Source: Shewanella livingstonensis (GTDB taxonomy: Bacteria > Pseudomonadota > Gammaproteobacteria > Enterobacterales > Shewanellaceae). Taken from it: 64,000 nt of DNA. Positions 47,338-56,662 of the stretch are shown here, one piece after another. A program made the translations under genes and the position numbers. The stretch spans positions 2,800,001-2,864,000 of the forward strand of contig NZ_CP034015.1 of the NCBI RefSeq assembly GCF_003855395.1, read 5' to 3'. The notes beneath the pieces are model-generated. The model searched no databases. It was not told the DNA's origin and saw only the letters and a list, made by a program, of their open reading frames with translations. How positions within the stretch are numbered: position 1 is the stretch's first letter; every line of letters begins with the position of its first letter.

Positions 47338-47805
47338 ATGAATACATTACAAGTTGGTGACACAGCACCCAAATTCACCTTACAAAATCAAGCAGGCGAA
47401 AACGTGTCTTTACAAGATACCCTATCCAAAGGACCTGTGTTGGTATACTTCTACCCTAAAGCTTCTACACCTGGTTGCACAGTACAAGCACAAGGTCTAC
47501 GCGATATCAAAGCTCAGCTTGATGACCTGAACGTAACCGTCTTTGGTATTAGCCCAGATCCTGTGGCTAAGCTGGCCAAGTTTGCCGACAAACAGCAACT
47601 CAATTTTGCCTTGTTAAGTGATGAAGACCACGCCGTTGCCGATGCTTTTGGGGTTTGGGGTAAAAAGCAGTTTATGGGAAAAATTTATGATGGAATTCAA
47701 CGTTTGAGTTTTATTATTGGTACAGATGGCAAAGTAAGTCATTTACTTAACAAATTTAAAACTAAAGATCATCATCAAGTCGTGTTAACTACGCTAGCAG
47801 ACTAA
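47338..47805 (+). CDS. bcp: Thiol peroxidase Bcp, 1-Cys variant
   Basis: The 155-residue protein matches the BCP/PrxQ peroxiredoxin family closely: VYFYPKASTPGCTVQAQGLRD, LSDEDHAVADAFGVWGKKQFMGK and DGIQRLSFIIG. The peroxidatic Cys47 is intact. The second cysteine found five residues later in E. coli Bcp (its Cys50) is Gln52 here, and no other cysteine exists in the protein. It should therefore act as a 1-Cys enzyme recycled by an external thiol, reducing hydroperoxides in the cytoplasm. Gene order with gcvR-like is conserved with E. coli. A bidirectional terminator follows. Confidence 0.93.
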   Translation: MNTLQVGDTAPKFTLQNQAGENVSLQDTLSKGPVLVYFYPKASTPGCTVQAQGLRDIKAQLDDLNVTVFGISPDPVAKLAKFADKQQLNFALLSDEDHAVADAFGVWGKKQFMGKIYDGIQRLSFIIGTDGKVSHLLNKFKTKDHHQVVLTTLAD

Positions 47806-47885
47806 TTTATTTGAGCTAATACATTTGAGTTAAATCACATGAAATATTTGCCTCAATAAACTGCTTGGTAAAGATAGCATCCAAC

Positions 47886-47919
47886 AAAAAGGCTTAGCAT
47901 TTAATTGCTAAGCCTTTTT
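47886..47919. terminator. Bidirectional terminator between bcp and the antiporter
   Basis: AGGCTTAGCA and TGCTAAGCCT pair around a 7-base loop, with A- and T-runs. It lies between convergent genes and can serve both. Confidence 0.9.
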
Positions 47920-47962
47920 CGTTTTTGCTATTGCGATATATTTAGCGCAATCGCCCTCATAT

Positions 47963-50122
47963 TTAAACCGTTTTAGGCTCGTTTGTTGGTGCTGGCTTAT
48001 CGTCATCTGCGGGGGTTACATCGTCAGTAGACTCTGTTGTTACCATTGCAACTTGCTTAGCCTTCTCTTTTGCGGCTAACTCTTTAGCCAGTTCAGAGGC
48101 TTCTTGCTTCACTAATGTCGCCTCTTCCTCAGCCAATAAGCGTGCCTTTTCCTGCTCTTCAAACTGTGCTAACTCTTCTTCTTTACGGCGTGCTTTTTCA
48201 ATGGCACGCTGCTCTGCTTCTTGCGCTTCGCGAATAGCTCTTGCTTCTGCAGCCGCTTTTGCTTCTGCATCAGCTAATGCTTTAGCTTGGCGATCAGCTT
48301 CGTCATCTAATGCACGTTGAATAATCGCTTGGTCTTGCGCTTCTTGTGGCAATAAACTAATTAACTCTATGCCCACTGGCAGAACAATGGTTTCAACACC
48401 AGAAATCACTTTAACCTTGCCTTCTTTGGTTAAGTAAACCAACGGCATAGCAGATTCACCATAGCGTTTTTTAAAGTGCTCAAAGGTGAAGTTCTCAGTA
48501 ATATTAGTGATTTTTAGTACTGCACCCTTTGCCATTAAGGTAGCAATTTTAGCGTAAGAAATATTTTCACCAAACAAACATAAGCGCTTTAAATAAGATT
48601 CAGACAACTGATGACGTGCACTAGCACTGTCGGCATTATTTAAACCATAGACTTTTTCTGTACCCATTAAATCCTGGAAGTGAAAAGTCACCAACGGATT
48701 TAACTGACGGTACGGCGACATCACGAGCACTCGACCGATACCACTTAAGTCCATGAAATTGGATGCATGCTCTGATGCTGGGTTACCAAAGTACACCGGA
48801 ATATTGTCCATGCGCGCCTGGCGAATGCTGTCCCAGTTGTTATCCGCTAAAATGACTTTTATATTTTTAGAAATCAAAATTGAAGCCAACTCACGGGAAA
48901 ACTTAGATGCACCAAAGATTAATAATCCTTGATTAGAGCCTTCTTTCACGCCTAAAAACGTCGCCCAACGACCTGCCGTTAAACTTTGAATAACCACGGT
49001 GCCGATAATGATTAAAAACACTAACGGTACAATTGAACTTGCGCCTTCTAAACCAACGGTTTCAAGTTTAATCGCAAACAATGATGAAATTGCCGCAGCA
49101 ACAATACCCCGAGGTGCGACCCAACTTAAAAACCATTTCTCTTTCGAAGGCAAATTAGTCCCAAGTCCAGAAATCCAAATACTTAATGGGCGGGCAATAA
49201 ACATAGTCACTAATAGTACGCCAATACCACCAAAGCCAAGGTCAAGCATGGCGCCAGAATCAAGACGTGCCGCTAACAGAATAAACAGTGCAGAAATAAG
49301 CAGTACGGTTAAGGTTTCTTTAAATTCTAGAATGTCGGCAATATCAACTCCGCGCATGTTGGCAAGCCAGATCCCCATCACCGTTACAGTTAATAGGCCC
49401 GACTCTTCTTGCATGATGTTTGAGCCAACAAAAATACCCAACATAATGGTTAACACGGCAGTATTTCGTAAATAATGAGGGAATAGATTTTTACGAATGG
49501 CCAAACCGGTAAGGTAACCCGCTAGTGCACCTAAACCAAAACCCAATACCAACGTCATGCCTAATGCGTAAAGCACATGGGTGGTTGGATCTGCCGTTAC
49601 CGCAATATATTCAAATACCAATACCGCGAGTAATGCGCCAATTGGATCAATAACAATGCCTTCCCAACGAAGAATGCTGGCTAAATTTGATTTAGGTTGC
49701 ACGGTGCGCAACATAGGCACAATTACTGTTGGGCCTGTTACGACTACTAACGCACCAAATAGCATGGCGATAGCCCAATCAAAACCTAGCAGAAAATGCG
49801 CAGCTGGTGCAATACATGCCCAAGTAATGAAAGCGCCAATAGTGACAAGGTGGGTCACCATTCGGCCATGTTCTTTAATTTCTTTAAAGTTAAGTGTCAG
49901 CGCACCTTCAAACAAGATAACCGCGACGCCTAACGAAATGATAGGAAACAATAAATCGCCAAAAATTTCATCTGGATCTAATATGCCTAACCCAGGCCCC
50001 AGCAGTAAACCACACAATAAAAGCGGTAAAATTGCTGGCAGACGTAACTTCCAACCAACCCATTGACACAAAAGCGATAGCACACCGATTAATGCCAGCA
50101 TACCTGTGATGTGTTCAACCAT
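47963..50122 (-). CDS. Monovalent cation:proton antiporter with RCK-like domain and Ala/Glu-rich tail
   Basis: The 719-residue protein has about 12 membrane segments (1-400) of the CPA1/NhaP type, including GPTVIVPMLRTVQP and DPIGALLAVLVFEY. A Rossmann-like TrkA-N domain (about 405-540: GLLIFGASKFSRELASILISKNIKVILADNN) and a TrkA-C-like segment (about 545-600) follow. The C-terminal 120 residues are rich in Ala, Glu and Lys (AEAKAAAEARAIREAQEAEQ) and look like a long coiled coil. It is expected to exchange Na or K for protons across the inner membrane, with nucleotide or pH sensing by the cytoplasmic part. It stands alone. Confidence 0.88.
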   Translation of the reverse strand: MVEHITGMLALIGVLSLLCQWVGWKLRLPAILPLLLCGLLLGPGLGILDPDEIFGDLLFPIISLGVAVILFEGALTLNFKEIKEHGRMVTHLVTIGAFITWACIAPAAHFLLGFDWAIAMLFGALVVVTGPTVIVPMLRTVQPKSNLASILRWEGIVIDPIGALLAVLVFEYIAVTADPTTHVLYALGMTLVLGFGLGALAGYLTGLAIRKNLFPHYLRNTAVLTIMLGIFVGSNIMQEESGLLTVTVMGIWLANMRGVDIADILEFKETLTVLLISALFILLAARLDSGAMLDLGFGGIGVLLVTMFIARPLSIWISGLGTNLPSKEKWFLSWVAPRGIVAAAISSLFAIKLETVGLEGASSIVPLVFLIIIGTVVIQSLTAGRWATFLGVKEGSNQGLLIFGASKFSRELASILISKNIKVILADNNWDSIRQARMDNIPVYFGNPASEHASNFMDLSGIGRVLVMSPYRQLNPLVTFHFQDLMGTEKVYGLNNADSASARHQLSESYLKRLCLFGENISYAKIATLMAKGAVLKITNITENFTFEHFKKRYGESAMPLVYLTKEGKVKVISGVETIVLPVGIELISLLPQEAQDQAIIQRALDDEADRQAKALADAEAKAAAEARAIREAQEAEQRAIEKARRKEEELAQFEEQEKARLLAEEEATLVKQEASELAKELAAKEKAKQVAMVTTESTDDVTPADDDKPAPTNEPKTV

Positions 50123-50559
50123 ATTTGTTTCCTTCTTTTTCGATACATTGCCACTAGCGTGTTATGCAATGCGCTTCACGATTATACGTGAACTGTAATA
50201 TTTTCCTGGTTTATGATTTTATAACTTAAACCAAAAAGTTATTTTGATGTTAACGACTAACCTCAATTTAAATTTTTAACTCACCTTGGAAAGATCGTTT
50301 CTTCTTAAAGATAATAATGACAATATATCGGAATAAATTCAGCATATAACATACTAATTTCACTACAGGATCAAGCATTTTTTGATGGTTATCACATTTT
50401 TGTTTAATCACAAAATAACATATTAACTCTATAATTTAATTGTTAAATTTTTATGTCTGTTAATGATATAACCTTAATCTTAACGTCTAATAAATCAGCA
50501 AAAAAAACCTCGGCATTGCCAAGGTTTTATCTATTTAACAAAAAAAACAGCCGTTTATG
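50123..50559. other. 437-bp region between antiporter and prpF
   Basis: It contains the antiporter promoter side and the prp operon terminator at 50500-50528. No gene was seen; the left half is AT-rich without a clear motif. Confidence 0.5.
50500..50528 (-). terminator. Intrinsic terminator of the prp operon
   Basis: On the minus strand ACCTTGGC-AAT-GCCGAGGT (one mismatch) is followed by eight T residues, 32 bases after the prpF stop. Confidence 0.8.
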
Positions 50560-51732
50560 CTATTGCGGTATCCTAACGTTACCTTCCATCAGCACCCTTG
50601 CACTGCGGCTCATAATGGCTTTTTTAACCTGCCATTGACCATCAACGAGTTGCGCTTGTGCGCCTACTCTAAGCGTGCCAGAAGGATGACCAAAGCGAAC
50701 AGCAGTTCGCTCGCCACCCCCAGCGGCTAAGTTAACCAAGGTTCCCGGTATTGCAGCAGCAGTACCAATAGCCACAGCTGCAGTGCCCATCATCGCGTGA
50801 TGTAATTTACCCATAGATAATGCGCGCACCACTAAATCGATATCATCCGTTGTCACGGTTTTACCACTTGACGACACATATTGTACTGGCGGTGCAACAA
50901 AAGCCACTTTAGGGGTATGCTGGCGGGCAATCGCTTCATCAATATGGTTAATTAAGCCCATTTTAACGGCGCCATAGGCTCGAATAGTTTCAAACATCGC
51001 TAAGGCTTTGTCGTCATTATTTATTGCGTCTTGTAACTCAGTACCCAGATAATTAATGTCAGCGGCATTAATAAAAATGGTCGGAATACCGGCATTAATC
51101 ATGGTGACGTTAAAGGTCCCCACACCTGGCACGTCAAGTTCATCGACCACATTACCGGTTGGGAACATCGCCCCATCACCGTCAGCTGGGTCTAAAAACT
51201 CTACTTGGACTTCGGCTGCAGCAAACGTCACACCATCAAGTTCAAAGTCACCGGTTTCTTGCACTTCGCCGTTGGTAATAGGGACATAAGCAATAATGGT
51301 TTTGTGGATATTGGCTTGCCAAATACGCACGATTGCAGTGCCATTGTGCGGCACACGGCTTTTATCAATTAACCCATTACTGATGGCAAATGAGCCAACC
51401 GCTGCGGTTAAATTACCGCAATTACCGCTCCAATCAACAAACGGCTTATCAATCGAGACTTGACCAAATAAATAATCAACATCGTGATCGGCTTGAGTAC
51501 TTTTAGATAAGATAACCGTTTTACTGGTACTAGACGTTGCGCCGCCCATACCATCGGTTTGTTTCGCGTAAGGATCTGGGCTACCAATCACGCGTAATAA
51601 TAGCGCATCACGGGCAGCGCCGGGGACTTGAGCCGCCAGAGGGAGGTCAGTTAAACTGAAAAATACCCCTTTACTGGTGCCGCCGCGCATATAAGTCGCT
51701 GGAATTTTAATTTGTGGTAAATGAGCCATCAC
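50560..51732 (-). CDS. prpF: 2-methylaconitate isomerase
   Basis: The 390-residue PrpF-family protein (related to diaminopimelate epimerase fold) has KIPATYMRGGTSKGVFF, DGMGGATSSTSKTVIL, VDWSGNCGNLTAAVGSFA, MINAGIPTIFI and GKLHHAMMGTAAVAIG. It isomerises the trans-2-methylaconitate made by AcnD to the cis form, which is then hydrated to 2-methylisocitrate. Its presence marks the AcnD/PrpF variant of the methylcitrate cycle, instead of the PrpD type. It is the last gene of the operon, 87 bases after acnD, with an intervening hairpin. Confidence 0.96.
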   Translation of the reverse strand: MMAHLPQIKIPATYMRGGTSKGVFFSLTDLPLAAQVPGAARDALLLRVIGSPDPYAKQTDGMGGATSSTSKTVILSKSTQADHDVDYLFGQVSIDKPFVDWSGNCGNLTAAVGSFAISNGLIDKSRVPHNGTAIVRIWQANIHKTIIAYVPITNGEVQETGDFELDGVTFAAAEVQVEFLDPADGDGAMFPTGNVVDELDVPGVGTFNVTMINAGIPTIFINAADINYLGTELQDAINNDDKALAMFETIRAYGAVKMGLINHIDEAIARQHTPKVAFVAPPVQYVSSSGKTVTTDDIDLVVRALSMGKLHHAMMGTAAVAIGTAAAIPGTLVNLAAGGGERTAVRFGHPSGTLRVGAQAQLVDGQWQVKKAIMSRSARVLMEGNVRIPQ

Positions 51733-51760
51733 ATATTCCTAAAATAACAAAAGACCAAAC

Positions 51761-51792
51761 CGGCAACTTATAAATAAGCTTATAAGTTGCCG
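51761..51792. other. Large perfect hairpin between acnD and prpF
   Basis: A perfect inverted repeat with 13-base arms CGGCAACTTATAA and TTATAAGTTGCCG and a 6-base loop, wholly inside the 87-base gap. No T-run follows on the minus strand, so it is not a standard terminator; it may protect or process mRNA. Confidence 0.75.
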
Positions 51793-51819
51793 ATTAAGTA
51801 AGGCACAACAATCAAATTA

Positions 51820-54411
51820 TTACTTGGTTTCGTTGGCTAGAAAGTCTTGCGCGAACCGTTGCAAGACACCACCCGCTTCATAAATTGACAATTCTTCAGC
51901 AGTGTCAACACGACACTTAACCGGAATAGTCACTTGCTCACCATTTTTACGAGTCATAATCACTTGTAGCATAGCGCCCGGTTTGCGTTCGCCCACCACA
52001 TCGTAAGTTTCGGTACCATCAATCTGATAAGTATGACGATTATGGCCTGCTGTGAATTCTAGTGGCAACACGCCCATACCGACTAAGTTAGTACGGTGAA
52101 TACGCTCAAAACCTTCAGCAACAATCACTTCAACGCCAGCAAGACGCACGCCTTTTGCAGCCCAGTCACGTGACGAACCTTGACCGTAATCTGCACCAGC
52201 AATAATAATCAGTGGTTGCTTACGTTCCATATAGGTTTCAATGGCTTCCCACATGCGAGTGACTTGGCCTTCTGGTTCAACGCGGGCAAGGGAGCCCTGC
52301 TTAACCTTGCCATTTTCCTGCACCATTTCGTTAAACAGTTTAGGGTTAGCAAACGTGGCACGCTGCGCAGTTAAGTGATCGCCACGATGAGTGGCATAAG
52401 AGTTAAAATCAGCTTCTGGCAAGCCCATTTTATCTAGGTATGCACCTGCGGCACTGTCGAGCATAATCGCATTTGATGGCGATAAATGATCGGTGGTGAT
52501 GTTGTCACCCAGCACTGCTAATGGACGCATACCTTTCATGGTGCGCTCACCCGCCAATGCTCCGTCCCAATAAGGTGGACGGCGAATATAAGTGCTTTGC
52601 GGACGCCAATCATATTGTGGATTTACGTGAGTGCCATACTCGACTTTAATGTCGAACATTGGCTCATACACTTTGCGAAACTGCTCAGGCTTAACACTTG
52701 TTTTAACAACTGCATCGATTTCTTCGTCGGTTGGCCAAATGTCTTTTAAGGTGACTTCTTGGCCTTGGTTATCGATGCCTAAAATATCTTTTTCAATATC
52801 AAAACGGATCGTACCGGCAATGGCATAAGCAATGACCAAGGGTGGTGATGCTAAAAATGCTTGTTTAGCATAAGGATGAATACGGCCGTCAAAGTTACGA
52901 TTGCCCGACAACACTGCTGTGGCGTATAAGTCGCGATCAATCACTTCTTGTTGAATGACTGGATCAAGCGCGCCGCTCATGCCGTTACACGTGGTACAGG
53001 CAAAGCCGACAATGCCAAAACCTAAGTTTTCAAGCTCAGGCAATAAACCTGCTTCTTCTAAATACAATTGCACTGCTTTAGAGCCAGGCGCAAGCGATGA
53101 TTTCACCCAAGGTTTACGTAATAAACCACGAGCATTAGCATTGCGAGCCAATAAACCGGCAGCAATCATGTTGCGTGGGTTACTGGTGTTAGTACAACTG
53201 GTAATAGCGGCAATAATCACTGCACCATCGGGCATTTTACCGGGTTCGTTTTCAACCACGCCACTAATACCACGCGCCGCTAATTCAGATGTCGGTACAC
53301 GACTGTGTGGGTTAGACGGGCCTGCAATGTTACGACCGACAGATGACAAGTCAAAGTGTAATACACGTTCATACACAGCATTAGTTAAGGTATCAGCCCA
53401 TAAACCCGCTTGCTTGGCATAGGTTTCAACTAGTTTAACTTGCTCGTCGTCACGGCCAGTTAACGTTAGATAATCGATAGTTTGTCTATCGATATAAAAC
53501 ATCGCCGCGGTGGCGCCGTATTCAGGCGTCATGTTAGTAATAGTAGCGCGATCGCCAAGGGTTAAATGGGTGGTACCTTCGCCATAAAACTCAAGATACG
53601 ATGACACCACTTTTTGCGCACGTAAGTATTCCGTTAACGCCAGCACTATATCGGTAGCGGTAATACCAGGTTGTGGCTTACCTGTTACTTCAACACCGAC
53701 AATTTCCGGTAAACGCATATAAGATGCTCGGCCGAGCATGACGCTTTCAGCTTCTAAGCCGCCCACACCAATGGCAATAACACCTAATGCATCTACATGA
53801 GGTGTATGGCTGTCGGTACCTACCAATGTGTCAGGAAACGCGACACCATTTAGCGAATGTACTACAGGCGACATACGCTCTAAGTTAATTTGATGCATGA
53901 TGCCGTTACCCGGTTGGATAACATCAACGTTTTTAAATGCCGTTTTGGTCCAATTGATGAAATGGAAACGGTCTTCATTGCGGCGGTCTTCAATGGCGCG
54001 GTTTTTCTCAAACGCGTCTTTTTCAAAACCAGCATGCTCTACAGCCAGCGAGTGATCGACAATCAATTGAGTCGGTACTACTGGGTTCACTTTTGAGGGG
54101 TCGCCACCTTTTTCAGCAATCGCATCACGCAGGCCTGCTAAGTCGACTAATGCAGTTTGACCTAAAATATCATGACAAACCACACGGGCCGGATACCACG
54201 GGAAATCAAGGTCACTTTTGCGCTCAATCAGCTGCTTTAGCGAATCAGTAAGCATCTCTGGCGAACAACGACGAACTAGGTTCTCGGCAAACACACGAGA
54301 ACAATAAGGTAGTTTGGCATAGGCACCAGGCTCAATCGCATCAACAGCCTCTTGGGTGTCAAAATAATCTAATTGGGTGCCAGGTAAGGCTTTACGGTAT
54401 TGAGTATTCAT
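51820..54411 (-). CDS. acnD: Fe-S-dependent 2-methylcitrate dehydratase AcnD
   Basis: The 863-residue protein is an aconitase-superfamily enzyme. Cluster-binding cysteines lie in ITSCTNTSNPRNM and GFACTTCNGMSG, and GTDSHTPHVDALGVIAIGVGGLEAE and the C-terminal swivel domain with DYGQGSSRDWAAKG are present. AcnD dehydrates 2-methylcitrate to 2-methylaconitate and works with PrpF. The ATG at 54411 is chosen over the GTG at 54423, because the family starts MNTQYRKALPGT and GGA lies 9 bases upstream. A terminator-like hairpin separates it from prpC upstream. Confidence 0.96.
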   Translation of the reverse strand: MNTQYRKALPGTQLDYFDTQEAVDAIEPGAYAKLPYCSRVFAENLVRRCSPEMLTDSLKQLIERKSDLDFPWYPARVVCHDILGQTALVDLAGLRDAIAEKGGDPSKVNPVVPTQLIVDHSLAVEHAGFEKDAFEKNRAIEDRRNEDRFHFINWTKTAFKNVDVIQPGNGIMHQINLERMSPVVHSLNGVAFPDTLVGTDSHTPHVDALGVIAIGVGGLEAESVMLGRASYMRLPEIVGVEVTGKPQPGITATDIVLALTEYLRAQKVVSSYLEFYGEGTTHLTLGDRATITNMTPEYGATAAMFYIDRQTIDYLTLTGRDDEQVKLVETYAKQAGLWADTLTNAVYERVLHFDLSSVGRNIAGPSNPHSRVPTSELAARGISGVVENEPGKMPDGAVIIAAITSCTNTSNPRNMIAAGLLARNANARGLLRKPWVKSSLAPGSKAVQLYLEEAGLLPELENLGFGIVGFACTTCNGMSGALDPVIQQEVIDRDLYATAVLSGNRNFDGRIHPYAKQAFLASPPLVIAYAIAGTIRFDIEKDILGIDNQGQEVTLKDIWPTDEEIDAVVKTSVKPEQFRKVYEPMFDIKVEYGTHVNPQYDWRPQSTYIRRPPYWDGALAGERTMKGMRPLAVLGDNITTDHLSPSNAIMLDSAAGAYLDKMGLPEADFNSYATHRGDHLTAQRATFANPKLFNEMVQENGKVKQGSLARVEPEGQVTRMWEAIETYMERKQPLIIIAGADYGQGSSRDWAAKGVRLAGVEVIVAEGFERIHRTNLVGMGVLPLEFTAGHNRHTYQIDGTETYDVVGERKPGAMLQVIMTRKNGEQVTIPVKCRVDTAEELSIYEAGGVLQRFAQDFLANETK

Positions 54412-54459
54412 AACTTCATCCACAATAAATATGAAAGGAATAAGCGCTAATCTAAATCG

Positions 54460-54491
54460 AAAAAAGCCGAGTCATCATAATGAGACTCGGC
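54460..54491 (-). terminator. Terminator-like hairpin between prpC and acnD
   Basis: Read on the minus strand, GCCGAGTC-N10-GACTCGGC is followed by six T residues, right after the prpC stop codon. It lies within the operon, so it could reduce expression of acnD and prpF relative to prpB and prpC. Confidence 0.8.
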
Positions 54492-54498
54492 AAGTTGA

Positions 54499-55623
54499 TT
54501 AACGTTGACTAATAGGCGTCACTTTACGAGGCTCACTGCCGACATAATCTGCACTTGGACGAATAATGCGGTTGTTCGATCGCTGCTCCATTACATGTGC
54601 AGCCCAACCGGTTAAACGTGAACAGACAAAGATTGGGGTAAATAACTTAGTTGGAATACCCATAAAATGATAAGCAGAGGCATGGAAGAAGTCAGCGTTA
54701 CAGAATAACTTTTTGGTATCCCACATAAACTCTTCACACGCGACAGAGATGTCATATAAAGAGGTGTCACCGTTTTCATGAGCCAGCTTTTCAGACCACT
54801 TTTTGATAATCACATTACGTGGATCAGACTCGCTATAAATAGCATGACCAAAGCCCATGATTTTTTCTTTGCGTGCTAACATCAATGCCATTTGTACTTT
54901 AGCATCGGCTGGCGAGCTGAACTTTTGGATCATATCCATCGCCGCTTCATTAGCACCACCGTGCAGCGGGCCACGTAGTGAACCAATCGCACCGGTAACA
55001 CAAGAATACATATCCGATAATGTTGAGGCACATACACGCGCGGTAAAGGTTGATGCGTTGAACTCATGCTCTGCATACAAAATTAACGACACATCCATTA
55101 CACGGCGATGTTGCGCTGACGGCGTTTCACCGCGAAGCAGTTTAAGAAAATGTCCACCCAGAGAATCTTCATCTGTGGTGCAATCAATTTCTACACCCTC
55201 ATGAGTGTAACGGTACCAAAAACACATGATGGCCGGAAATGCGGTTAATAAGCGGTTCGACGCTTTGTGTTGCTGAGTGAAATCGACTTCTGGCTCAAGG
55301 TTACCTAAAAACGAGCAACCAGTACGCATAACATCCATTGGATGAGCATCAGCAGGAATTAATTTTAATACCGCTTTTAGTGCATCAGGTAAATCACGCT
55401 GCGCTTTCAATTCTGCTTTATATGCAGTTAGCTGAGCTTGGTTTGGTAACTCGCCGTTAAATAATAAATAAGCGACTTCTTCAAAGGTAGCGTTATCGGC
55501 TAAATCAGAGACATCGTAACCGCAGTACGTTAGGCCTGAACCTGATTTACCGACTGTACATAATTTTGTTTCGCCAGCACTCTGACCGCGTAATCCTGCG
55601 CCTGATAATTTCTTGTCTACCAT
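54499..55623 (-). CDS. prpC: 2-methylcitrate synthase
   Basis: At 374 residues it is a type I citrate-synthase-fold enzyme of the methylcitrate group. GAGLRGQSAGETKLCTVGKSGSGLTYCGYDV, DSLGGHFLKLLRGETPSAQHRRVMDVSLILYAEHEFNASTFTARV, GPLHGGANEAAMDM and the C-terminal RPSADYVGSEPRKVTPI are present; the catalytic His is in AEHEFNAS. It condenses propionyl-CoA with oxaloacetate to 2-methylcitrate, and often accepts acetyl-CoA poorly. A short hairpin lies upstream of its ribosome binding site, which reads GGAAG. Confidence 0.96.
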   Translation of the reverse strand: MVDKKLSGAGLRGQSAGETKLCTVGKSGSGLTYCGYDVSDLADNATFEEVAYLLFNGELPNQAQLTAYKAELKAQRDLPDALKAVLKLIPADAHPMDVMRTGCSFLGNLEPEVDFTQQHKASNRLLTAFPAIMCFWYRYTHEGVEIDCTTDEDSLGGHFLKLLRGETPSAQHRRVMDVSLILYAEHEFNASTFTARVCASTLSDMYSCVTGAIGSLRGPLHGGANEAAMDMIQKFSSPADAKVQMALMLARKEKIMGFGHAIYSESDPRNVIIKKWSEKLAHENGDTSLYDISVACEEFMWDTKKLFCNADFFHASAYHFMGIPTKLFTPIFVCSRLTGWAAHVMEQRSNNRIIRPSADYVGSEPRKVTPISQR

Positions 55624-55648
55624 GATATCTTCCTTCTTATGCTTTTCA

Positions 55649-55669
55649 CGATTTAGCCATGCTAAATCG
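55649..55669. other. Intercistronic hairpin between prpB and prpC
   Basis: CGATTTAGC-CAT-GCTAAATCG is a perfect 9-base stem with a 3-base loop, 26 bases upstream of prpC on the minus strand. No T-run follows. Confidence 0.65.
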
Positions 55670-55727
55670 CGATTGTAGGGTATTGTTATTTTAGTTGTAA
55701 TCGAGTCTTGCTGTCGTACTGAGGCCG

Positions 55728-56606
55728 TTATTTATTTTTACCTTCGGCAAATAAGCTGTCTAATTTTTGTTCATAATCGTGATAACCCAAATAGTCGTAT
55801 AAATCCATACGAGTTTGCATGGTATCTACCACTGCTTTTTGGTCGCCATCAGTTAAAATAGCACTGTAAACATTTTCAGCCGCTTTGTTCATTGCACGGA
55901 ATGCACTCAATGGGTACAACACCATTGCCGCGCCCCACTCGCCTAATTGTTGCTTATTCCACAATTCAGTTTGGCCAAACTCAGTAATGTTAGCCAAAAT
56001 AGGCACATCTAATGCTTCAGCAAAGGCGCGATAATGCTCTTCTGTTTTAATGGCTTCGGCAAAAATTCCGTCTGCACCGGCTGCCACGTACGCTTTAGCA
56101 CGCTCGATAGCGGCTTCTAACCCTTCTTGAGCAAACGAGTCAGTACGCGCCATGATGAAAAAATCAGGGTCGGTACGGGCATCAACCGCCGCTTTAATGC
56201 GGTCGACCATTTCTTCTACTGGCACAATTTCTTTATTTGGACGATGACCACAACGCTTTTGCGCCACCTGGTCTTCCATGTGCACTGCTGCAGCGCCGGC
56301 CTTTTCCATGTCACGAATGGTTTTGGCAATGTTAAATGCCCCGCCCCAACCCGTATCAATATCCACCAGCAAAGGTAAATCACAGGCTGAAGTAATACGT
56401 TGCACATCTACAATGACATCATTAAGTGATGTCATGCCTAAATCCGGTAAGCCATAAGAGGCGTTAGCCACGCCGCCGCCAGACAAGTAAATGGCTTGAT
56501 GACCAATTTGCTTGGCCATCATGGCGGCATAAGCATTAATGGTACCGACAATTTGCAGTGGTTTGTTGTTAGCTAATGCTTGACGAAATTTTTTACCTGC
56601 GCTCAT
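55728..56606 (-). CDS. prpB: 2-methylisocitrate lyase
   Basis: The 292-residue protein belongs to the isocitrate lyase / PEP mutase superfamily, with [58 protein letters not shown] (catalytic Cys in the KRCGH motif) and [23 protein letters not shown]. It cleaves 2-methylisocitrate to pyruvate and succinate, the last reaction of the methylcitrate cycle. The ATG at 56606 is preferred to a start at 56663: it is preceded by AAGGAA and removes 19 residues that do not fit the family. It is the first structural gene after the regulator. Confidence 0.96.
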   Translation of the reverse strand: MSAGKKFRQALANNKPLQIVGTINAYAAMMAKQIGHQAIYLSGGGVANASYGLPDLGMTSLNDVIVDVQRITSACDLPLLVDIDTGWGGAFNIAKTIRDMEKAGAAAVHMEDQVAQKRCGHRPNKEIVPVEEMVDRIKAAVDARTDPDFFIMARTDSFAQEGLEAAIERAKAYVAAGADGIFAEAIKTEEHYRAFAEALDVPILANITEFGQTELWNKQQLGEWGAAMVLYPLSAFRAMNKAAENVYSAILTDGDQKAVVDTMQTRMDLYDYLGYHDYEQKLDSLFAEGKNK

Positions 56607-56662
56607 GATATTTTCCTTATATGCAATTATGACCGTGGGCGTAACACGCCACACGCAAGACA

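Noticed and set aside
48999..50066. Two antisense frames (158 and 161 codons) over the antiporter gene
   Set aside because: They mirror a membrane protein; low-complexity Ser/Thr/Asn/Pro composition is typical of antisense shadows.
52955..53422. 155-codon antisense frame over acnD
   Set aside because: No start signal and no recognisable domain; acnD is certain on the other strand.
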